Positions 1 through 9,100 of a stretch of DNA of 12,339 bases are shown one piece after another (the first letter of the stretch is position 1; each line of letters starts with the position of its first letter). The DNA comes from Anaerolineae bacterium (GTDB taxonomy: Bacteria > Chloroflexota > Anaerolineae > 4572-78 > J111). The notes under the pieces were generated by a model. It was not told the DNA's origin, did not search any database, and saw only the letters and a program-made list of their open reading frames with translations. The stretch spans positions 1 through 12,339 of the forward strand of contig JAGRBY010000170.1 of the NCBI GenBank assembly GCA_020433835.1. The letters are read 5' to 3'. The translations under genes and the position numbers were made by a program.

Positions 1-1
1 C

Positions 2-160
2 TTGGCGGGGTATGGTCTCGACCCGGTGCAACTGAGCCGGTTGAAAACGATGGTCGAGGCCCGGTATGCTGGCGAGCTGCCCCTCGCCCTCTTTGCCGGG
101 CAAGCCTCGGTGGTCATTGTGGCCCGGCACCTGGCTGCCCGTGCTGGAGACCAGGCCATT
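2..160 (+). other. Degenerate ACP-like segment lacking the phosphopantetheine serine
   Basis: Residues 1-53 align without gaps to the second half of ACP1 and ACP3 from the same protein. The attachment motif YGFDSLTL of ACP1 corresponds here to YGLDPVQL, with Pro (residue 8, codon at 23) in place of the modified Ser. Downstream helices match too: an RY pair, a Leu-Pro step, a Phe, and a terminal RHLAAR resembling RFLAEQ. Without Ser it cannot carry a 4'-phosphopantetheine arm. It runs directly into LD1, which lacks the usual IVLSA-type beginning seen in LD2 and LD3. It may be a decayed carrier domain, a recombination scar or a structural domain. The first half lies outside the window. Confidence 0.6.
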
Positions 161-3100
161 CCACAGCCACCGCTATCTTTGGCCAGTTTGGCCTATACCT
201 TGCAGGTGGGCCGGGAAGCGATGGAGGCCCGGTTGGCTCTGGTGGTCTCCAGTGGGGAAGAATTAGTTGAGCGGTTAACGCAGTACGACCAAAAGCAAGC
301 TTCGATGGCTTCGATGGCTTCGATGGCCTCGATGGCCTCGATGGAAGGTGTTTACCAAGGCACCACCAAGACCAACCAACAGACGGCAAACTTGTTAATT
401 GAAGGAGCGCCGGGCACCGCGTTTATCAAGGCCGTTGTTGATAATCAGGAATTGGAAAAGCTGGCTCAACTGTGGGTGGCGGGGGTTGAGATTAATTGGG
501 GTCTGCTGTACGGGACAAAGCAGCCGCGCCGCATATCGCTGCCAACCTATCCCTTTGCCCAAGAGCGCTATTGGCTGCCTAACAATGAACAATTAGCCAA
601 GAACAATGAACAAAACCTTTCTCCATTCTCCATTCTCCATTCTCCATTCTTATTGCATCCGCTGGTCCACCGGAATACCTCGACGCTGGAAGAGCAGTGT
701 TTCCGGTCCACCTTCACCGGGACCGAGTTCTTTCTAGCTGACCATCGGGTCCAGGGCAAGAAAGTGCTGCCGGGGGTGGCTCATCTGGAAATGGCTCGGG
801 CCGCCGGCGCACTGGCCCTCGAAGATCTCCCCGTGTCTCGCCTCAAGGAGGTGGTCTGGCTTCGGCCCTTGGTGGTTGATGAGGCGGTGGAGGTACAGCT
901 TGGCCTCTATCCGGCTGAGAGCGGGGAGATTGCCTTTGAGGTCAGCAGCAGCGGACTGGTTCACAGCCAGGGCAAGCTGGCCGTCAGCCAGGCCGCCGCC
1001 CCCGAACCGCTCGATATCCCTGCCATCCAAGCCCGTTGCCAGACCACGGTGGCGGGGGCAGATGTCTACGCCCGCTTTGAGGCGATCGAGTTAAAGCTTG
1101 GCCCCGCTTTTCGAGGGCTGATCCAGCTCAGCTACAACGAGGCGGAAGTGTTGGCCCAACTGCGGTTGCCGGCCGGAGTGGATCAAGAAGGGTATCACCT
1201 CCCTCCCAGTCTGCTGGATGCGGCTTTACAAGCGACGGTGGGGTTGAAGATGAGTCACGGGGCTGAAGGGCAAAGCCTTCAACTGCCCTTTGCCGTGGAA
1301 GCCGTTAACCTATACGGGGAAGTGCCGGCGAAGGGCTATGCCTACGTCAGATACAGCCCGGGGGGAGAATCAGCTAGCAATGCAGTCAAATATGACGTTA
1401 CCCTGACGGATGACCAGGGCGGGGTCTGTGTCGCCCTCCGGGGCTTTTCGGCCCGGGCGGTGGTTGGGCCGGTTGAGCCGGAGCTTCTCTACAGCGCCCC
1501 GGACTGGCAAGTCAAGCCTCTGGTTGAAGGTGAGGCTGACCCAAGCGCGGCGCAAACGGAGACGACGCTGCTGCTGGTCGGCCTGGATCAAGATGTGGTT
1601 GAGACTCTCGCCACGTCCTTCGAGCCGGTCAAGGTTATTGCCCTGGACTCGACCGACGTGACAAAGCTAGTCCGGCAGAGTTGGTCTTATCTCAAGGCGA
1701 TTTTCGAACAGACAGGCGCTAAAGCAGCCCACCACATCCTGGTAGTAGTAGCCGCCGACAGCCTGGCGCGGCATCAGTACGCGCCGCTGGCCGGTTTGCT
1801 GAAGACAGCTCGGTTGGAACAGCCTAACTTCCAGGGCAAAGTCATCAGCGCGGCTAACCTCCATACGGACAGGCTCATCTCCGTGCTTCGCCGGGAGATG
1901 AAACCGAACCGGTTCCAGGACACGGACGTATGGTATGACGAAACCGGCAGTAGACAGGTCAAGGTCCTGCGCGAGCTAAAGCTCACGACGCCAGAGCAGG
2001 GGAGCTATCTTAGACCAGACGGGGTGTACTGGCTGACCGGCGGATTGGGCGGCCTGGGACGCATTTTCGCCCGCTACTTGCTGGAGCAGGGAGACAACAT
2101 CACCCTCATCCTGAGCGGCCGGTCGGCGCTGGATGAGGCCGGCGAGCAGCAGTTGGCGGAGCTACATCAGCTCGGCGGCACGGTGGCTTATCTCCCCGTC
2201 GATGTCAGCCTGAAGGCCGAGGTAGAGCAGGCGGTGCAAACCATCACCGCGCAGTACGGCGCACTGAACGGTCTCATTCACAGCGCCGGGGTCGTTCGAG
2301 ACAGCTTCATCCTTAACAAAACCGAAGCAGAGCTGGAGGCGGTGCTGGCGCCCAAAGTAAGCGGCCTGCTCAACCTCGATGAAGCCACCCAGGCTGAGCC
2401 GCTTGATTTTGTGGTCCTGTTCTCCTCCCTGGCCGGAGTGCTGGGTAACCTTGGTCAGGCCGATTATGCCGCGGCCAATGCCTTCCTGGATGCCTTTGCT
2501 CAGCATCGGCAAGCTCTGGTCGAGGCTGGTCAGCGCTCCGGCAGGACCTTGGCCATCAACTGGCCGCTCTGGGCGGAGGGCGGAATGACGGTCGCTGAGC
2601 AGAGCCTGATCTTGATGGAGCGTCAAACCGGGCTGTCGGCCTTGCCCACAGACGTAGGTCTGCAAGCCTTTGAGACCGTGATGGCTTCAACTCACAACCA
2701 AGTCTTGATCGCCGCCGGAGCGCTCGAAACCCTCAGGCACAAATTATTGACCGGGCCGCTGACACCGACCGCTCCATCACCGGCGATGGAGCAAGATACC
2801 GCTGATAACCCGTTGCTAGCGGAAAAGACTCAGGCGGCCTTGACCCAATTGGTGTCGACGGTCCTCAAAATCAAGGTTGAAGACCTTTCGGGCTACAAAA
2901 GGCTGAGCGAGTACGGCTTTGACTCGCTCACCCTGACCGAGTTGGCCAATAGGCTCAACGACCGCTATCAGTTAGCCTTGATGCCAACCATTTTCTTTGA
3001 ACACAACACCCTGGCCTCGCTCAGTCGCTTCCTGGCCGAGCAGCATGCCGATGTTTTGGCCGCGCATTTTCACGCCCAATCAGAAACCAAAACGGTCGCC

Positions 3101-6100
3101 GCACCGCAGGGGGTTCCCTCACCCAAACCTATTGCCAAATCGCGTTTTCGCTCCGCCCCTCACCCCCAAAGTAGCCGTCGCCCGCTTCAGCCGGAACCGG
3201 TAGCCATCATCGGGATGAGCGGCCGGCTGCCAGGCTCGCCCGATTTAGACACCTTTTGGCAGCACCTCATCACCGGCACAGACCTAATTAGCGAAATCCC
3301 GCCCGACCGCTGGGATTGGCAAGCCTACTACGGCGACCCGTACAGCGAAACCAACAAAACCCGGGCCAAGTGGGGCGGCTTCATTGAGGATGTCGACAAG
3401 TTCGATGCCGCCTACTTCAAAATCTCCCCCCGTGAAGCCGAGCTGATGGACCCCCAACAGCGCCTCTGGCTGCAAACCGTTTGGCACACCATCGAGGATG
3501 CCAGCTATGCGCCCAGCCTGTTGGCCGGCTCCCTGACCGGTATCTTTGTCGGCGTGGCCACCCATGATTACCAGGAGTTGCTACTCAGCCAGCGGCCTGA
3601 CCTCCACCCGCACAGTGCCACCGGCATGAGCCACTCCGTTCTGGCCAACCGCAGTTCCTATCTGCTCGACCTCCACGGTCCCAGTGAAGCGATTGACACC
3701 GCCTGTTCCAGTTCCCTGGTGGCCATCCATCGGGCCGTCGAAGCCCTCCACAGCGGCAGTTGTCACCTGGCCATTGCCGGCGGGGTCAACCTGATCCTGA
3801 CCCCCCAATTGCACCTGGCCTTCAGTCAGGCCGGCATGCTGGCCGAAGATGGTCGCTGCAAGTCCTTCGACCACCGCGCCAACGGCTATGTCCGGGGCGA
3901 AGGGGTCGGCGCTATTTTCCTTAAACCGCTGGCTCAGGCCGAAGCTGATGGTGACCATATCTATGCTGTCATTCGGGCCACGGCCGAGAACCACGGGGGG
4001 CAAGCTACGTCCTTGACCGCCCCTAATCCCAAGGCTCAGGCCGACTTGCTCATCAAAGCCTATCAGCAGGCCAACATCGACCCGGCCACGGTCGGCTACA
4101 TCGAAGCCCACGGCACCGGCACCGCGCTGGGCGACCCGATTGAAATCAACGGCTTGAAGCAGGCCTTTGCCCAACTGTATCAACAGTGGTCCAAGACTAT
4201 GCCCACCCAACCCCACTGTGGGCTAGGCGCGGTCAAGACCAACATCGGCCATCTGGAAACCGCAGCCGGCATCGCCGGGATACTGAAGGTGCTGCTGGCC
4301 CTCAAACACCAGACCCTGCCGGCCAGCATCAACTTCGAGCAACAGAACCCCTACATCAATCTGGACAACAGCCCCTTCTACCTGGTGACCGAAACCCAGG
4401 CCTGGCAGCCGCTGCAGAACGAGACCGGGCAGCCGTCACCCAGACGCGCCGGCGTCAGCTCCTTTGGTTTTGGCGGGGCCAATGCCCACATCGTGCTGGA
4501 GGAGTATCAGGAAATAGGGAGCCGGGAGCCGGGGGCAGGGGGTGGACAGCCACAGGTGATTGTGCTGTCGGCCAAGGATGAGGAACGACTGAGAGCATAT
4601 GCGCAAGCCCTACTGGCCTATGTGGAGGCCAATTCGGATGGTTCTTTGCCTGAGCTGGCTTACACTTTGCAGGTGGGTCGAGAGGCGATGGACGCCCGGC
4701 TGGCGGTGGTGGTCTCCAGCCTCGATGAATTGGTTGAACGGTTGCGTCAGTACGACCAAACGCCAACCGCCATTGAGCATTTCTACGTCGGCAACGCTAC
4801 TATTAGCCCCCACAAATCTGCGCTACGGCTGGGCGGAAACCCCGGAAAAGCCTTTATCAACGCCGCCCTGGCCGAGCGAGACTTCGCGCTGCTGGCGCAA
4901 CTGTGGGTGGCGGGAGTTGAGGTGGACTGGACTCAGCTGTACGGCGCAGAAACGCCGCACCGGATATCATTACCGACCTATCCCTTTGCACGCAAACGGT
5001 ATTGGGTTGACGCCCAATCCAAACCTGCTCAGCATCGGGGCAACGCATTAAATCAGCTACGAGATCCGGGCGTTTCGCTCGTCGATCCTAATCACGTGAG
5101 CGAGGCTGAAACCAGGCCAGCCTTGGCTACGCGGATAAGATTGAAACCACCCACAGCGGTTCTCAGCAATGGCCCCGTTGAGGAAACACCGTCCCACAAT
5201 GCAGCAAAAGATAATCATCCGACCTTCCAGAGCAAAAGTGAGCGCCCCCCTCTTACCCGGGATCCGGACCTGGGTGAATACAAGCCCCAGACAGCGGTGG
5301 TCCAATCAGTTCAGCTCGCGCCGGATCTGCCGGCAGGCAAAATCAAAGCAATCGTCCAGCAGACGGTGGCTGAGGCCCTGTACCTAGCGGCGGACGAACT
5401 TGATGAAAATAAGCGATTTTTTGACTTAGGGCTGGACTCTATTTTGGGAGCAGAGATTATCAGTACCTTGACCGAACGATTAGGGCTGAAAATTTCCGTC
5501 AGCAAGCTCTATGAATATTCCTCGGTCAAAGAACTGGTTGATTATCTGATCGGCTTGGTCAGAACCAGTCCCACCTTACCGGCCAGGTCCGAAGGTCGCG
5601 ACGAACCGGTCGAACAACGCGGGGCAGAAGCTACAACGATGCCGCCATCAACGATACCCGGTCAGGCTCAGTTGGAGGTGCCAGATTATCGGCGAGCTTA
5701 TTCTATTGAAAGCAGGGGGAGTCTGTCAGCAAAAACAGACATTGTGGAGGAGTTCGATCTGGATGGTGAAGCGGATCTATGCCTGCGGGATCATCGGCTT
5801 TACGGCGAACAGTTGATGCCGACAGATAGGTATCTGGAGTTGGTTTATCAGGGGGTCAAGCGCCTGTTCGGCTTTGCCTCGGTCAGCCTCAGCCAGGTTC
5901 ATCTCGTCAACCCTCTGATTGTCGGTGTCGGCCAAACAAGGCGGATTCGGCTTAACTATCGCCGCGCCGAGGCTTCGCTTCATTTTACCATCTCCAGCGC
6001 CGCCTCAACTTCAGATGCGGATTTCAGGCTACATGTCAAAGGCGACATCCAGGCGATAGCGGTCCAACCGATCAAAAATGAGGTTTACCAGGCCTACTGG

Positions 6101-9100
6101 AACGATTACGAGCAGCAATTTGGTGATGCAGCTGTTTATGACGGCCTCAGTCACTTGACCCAGTTAGGCCCTTTCTATCAGACCATAAAGGTGTTGACCT
6201 TAAAAGGAAACGTCGCTATCAGTCAATTGGCGTTATCATCGGTTGCCAGCCAAGTGCGGGATGAATTTTCGTTGAACCCGGCCATTGTGAATGGTTTGTT
6301 GGTCACCGCCTTGACCTTTGCCCGGCGCCTAACGGGAATAGAGACGGGGGTCTTTCTGCCGACCTTAATTGACCAGGTCTTGATTTATCAAGCGTTGGCC
6401 GATGAAATGTATACGGGCCTGGTTGAGCTGCGAGAAGTCAAAGAGAATGGGGTAAAATTTGATGCAGAGCTTATCGATAGTGCCGACCGGGTTGTCCTCT
6501 CGCTGCAAGGCTTACAAGTAAAGCATATTACTGAAGCCGAATTTAGAACCAAGTTGATGCCCCTGAAATCGTCCGAAGATAATCGTACCGATCATCAGTC
6601 ATCCGAAGCCACGGTTCATATGAACTCTCTGCCAACATCTCCCTCTGAGCCGACGCCCTCTCGGACAGAGGACAAGATCGCTATCATCGGGATGTCGGGC
6701 CGATTTCCAGGAGCCAAAACCCTGGCTGAGTTCTGGGACAATCTGACCGGCGGGGTTGACTCGATCACCGAGATCCCCTCATCTCGCTGGGATGCAGCTC
6801 GCTACTATGCGCCTGATAGGCAACTGACCGGCAGAACCTGTAGCAAATGGGGCGGTTTCTTGGAAGATATCGACTGCTTTGATGCGGCCTTTTTCAATAT
6901 CTCGCCGCTGGAAGCGGAGCAGATGGATCCCCAGCAGCGACTGTTTCTGGAAGCCTGTTGGACGGCGCTTGAGGATGCCGGGTATGCTCCCTCGGCGCTG
7001 GCACGGGTCAAGTGCGGCGTATTTGTCGGAGCTAGTGTCAGTGACTACGGTCAGGCCTTGCAACAGGTAGGTTTGGCCCATACCGCTCAGGCCTTTATGG
7101 GTTTGAACCCCGCTATTCTGGCCGCTCGCATCGCCTATTTCTTGAACCTGACAGGGCCGAGCATCGCTCTGGACACGGCTTGTTCCTCGTCCTTGGTGGC
7201 CATTCATCAGGCTTGCCAGAGCCTGCGCCAGGGCGAGAGTGACCTGGCTCTGGCCGGGGGAGTAGCTTTGATGGTCACCCCTCAGCTGCATATCAAGACC
7301 AGCCAGGCGATGATGCTCTCGCCAACGGGTCGCTGCCGGCCCTTTGACCAGCAGGCCGATGGCATTGGTCTGGGCGAAGGGGTGGGGGTGGTGGTCCTGA
7401 AGCCCTATGCGGCCGCCATCCGGGATAAAGACCCGATCTATGGCGTTATTCTGGGGTCGGGCATCAATCAGGATGGGCGCACCAACGGCATCACGGCCCC
7501 GAATGGGCAATCGCAGCGAGAGTTAGCCATTCAGGTTTACAAAACAGCCCACATCAATCCGAGCACGATTAGTTATGTCGAGGCTCACGGCACAGGCACC
7601 CGGCTGGGGGATCCAATCGAGATCGATGCCCTCACTGAAGCGTTCAGGCAATTTACAACTGAAAAAGGCTACTGTGCTATTGGGTCGGTCAAGAGTAACA
7701 TCGGCCATACGACCATGGCCGCCGGTGTCGCCGGGCTGATTAAGGTTCTTCTGTCGTTCAAGCACCACCAACTTCCCCCATCTATCAACTTTGAGCAGGC
7801 CAACGACCATATCAACTTTGCCGACACCCCTTTTTATGTAACTACCGAACTTCAGGATTGGCCGGCCAAAGATAATCAACCGCGTCGAGCCGCCGTCAGT
7901 TCCTTTGGCTTTAGTGGCACCAATGCTCATCTGGTGGTTGAGGCGTATCAGGATCAGGGCTTAGGGTTCAGGGTTCAGGATTCAGGGGCCGGACCGCAGT
8001 TGATCGTGCTGTCGGCTAAGAACGAGGATCGGCTCAGGGATTATGCTCAGAAACTACTGACCTATCTTGAGGCCAATTCGGATGTTTCCTTGGTGAGCCT
8101 GGCCTACACTTTGCAAGCCGGTCGAGAGGCGATGAAGAGCCGGCTGGCTCTGGTGGTAGCAACACCGGCAGAGTTGCGAGACAAGCTAACCTATTATCTG
8201 GCAAACAAATCAGACCTACTGGGTATTTATCAAGGCCATCTCAAAGCCGATAAAGCACGGCTCGACCTGCTCACCGAGGGCGATGAGGCCAAAGTCTTTG
8301 TCGAGCTGCTCATCAAAAATGGTAAGCTGGAAAAGTTGGCTCAACTATGGGTCTCTGGGATCGAGATTGAGTGGACGTTGTTATACCCCAATTACACTCC
8401 CCGCCGGATTTCGTTACCAACCTATCCCTTTGCCCGAGAACGATATTGGCTGCCAAGCAATGAACAATTAGCCAGGAACAATGACCAAACCCATTCACAA
8501 TTCACAATTCACAATTCACAATTCACAATTCACAATTCACAATTCAGATTGCATCCTTTGGTTCACCAGAATATCTCTGATTTAGAAGAGCAGCGCTTTA
8601 GTACCATCTTTACCGGAGCTGAGTTCTTCCTGAGTGACCATCGGGTCCAGGGGGAGAAAGTACTGCCGGGGGTGGCCTATCTGGAAATGGCTCGGGCTGC
8701 CGGAGAGCTGGCGGTTAGAGGGCAGGTTGTGACCCAGATTAAGGATATGGTCTGGGTCCGGCCGCTGGTGGTCAAGGATGAACCGCTGGAAACTCAGCTC
8801 AGTCTCACCCTAACCGAGAGTAGTGAAGTGAGCTACGAGGTCAGAACCCTCGACGACGAGAGACAGCCAGTTGTTCATAGCCAGGGCAAGCTGGTCGTGG
8901 GGGAGGTGGGAGAGGAGACCCACATCATCGACTTGGGGGCAATCCGGCAGCGTTGCCCGGAGACGAAAACCGGGAAGGGGTGTTACCAGCATTTTAATCA
9001 GCGAGGAATGGCCTATGGCCCCACGTTTCAAGTCATTGAGGAGGTAGTGGGGAATAAGAGGGAAGCGTTGGCCCGGCTGCGGCTACCAGCTGGGGTTGGC

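Larger units (their letters stand above)
170..4430 (+). repeat. Module-scale direct repeat, copy 1 (LD-DH-KR-ACP-KS)
   Basis: Landmarks in this block recur in the same order 7,896 to 7,917 bp downstream. Examples are DH His codons at 743 and 8639, KR nucleotide-binding motifs at 2036 and 9944, ACP Ser codons at 2924 and 10832, and KS Cys codons at 3704 and 11606. DNA similarity is high to the eye over KR, ACP and KS. The second copy runs from about 8090 to the window end. Edges are approximate because I compared by eye. Confidence 0.85.

Noticed and set aside
300..650. Frameshift or assembly error caused by the repeats near LD1/DH1
   Set aside because: LD1 motifs before and DH1 motifs after the arrays are all in the same frame, so the sequence as given is coherent. 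Unit-number error by a multiple of three cannot be excluded.
2162..2665. Minus-strand open frame opposite KR1, with a counterpart opposite KR2 at 10118-10534
   Set aside because: The similarity of the two is fully explained by the KR1/KR2 duplication. No ribosome-binding site or known domain was seen.
3581..4216. Minus-strand open frame of about 210 codons opposite KS1
   Set aside because: It overlaps the KS1 catalytic region and its sequence mirrors the repetitive codon pattern of the plus strand. A weaker version also exists opposite KS3, as expected from homology and not from a second gene.
4556..5338. A cis acyltransferase domain after KS1
   Set aside because: No GHSxG motif or substrate-specificity motif is present, and the region is too short. 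It matches the short linker domain of trans-AT modules.
6620..6673. A new gene start at the Met codon before KS2
   Set aside because: The frame is continuous with the preceding DH-like domain, there is no stop codon and no convincing ribosome-binding site, and linkers of this kind are usual before a KS.
6779..7510. Long open frame on the minus strand (about 240 codons) opposite KS2
   Set aside because: It is antisense to conserved KS code with the active-site motifs on the plus strand. The encoded sequence resembles no family I know, and such shadows are common in GC-rich PKS genes.
8493..8546. CRISPR array or origin iterons
   Set aside because: The units are only 7 bp, are directly abutting with no spacers, and are translated in frame as part of the PKS linker.
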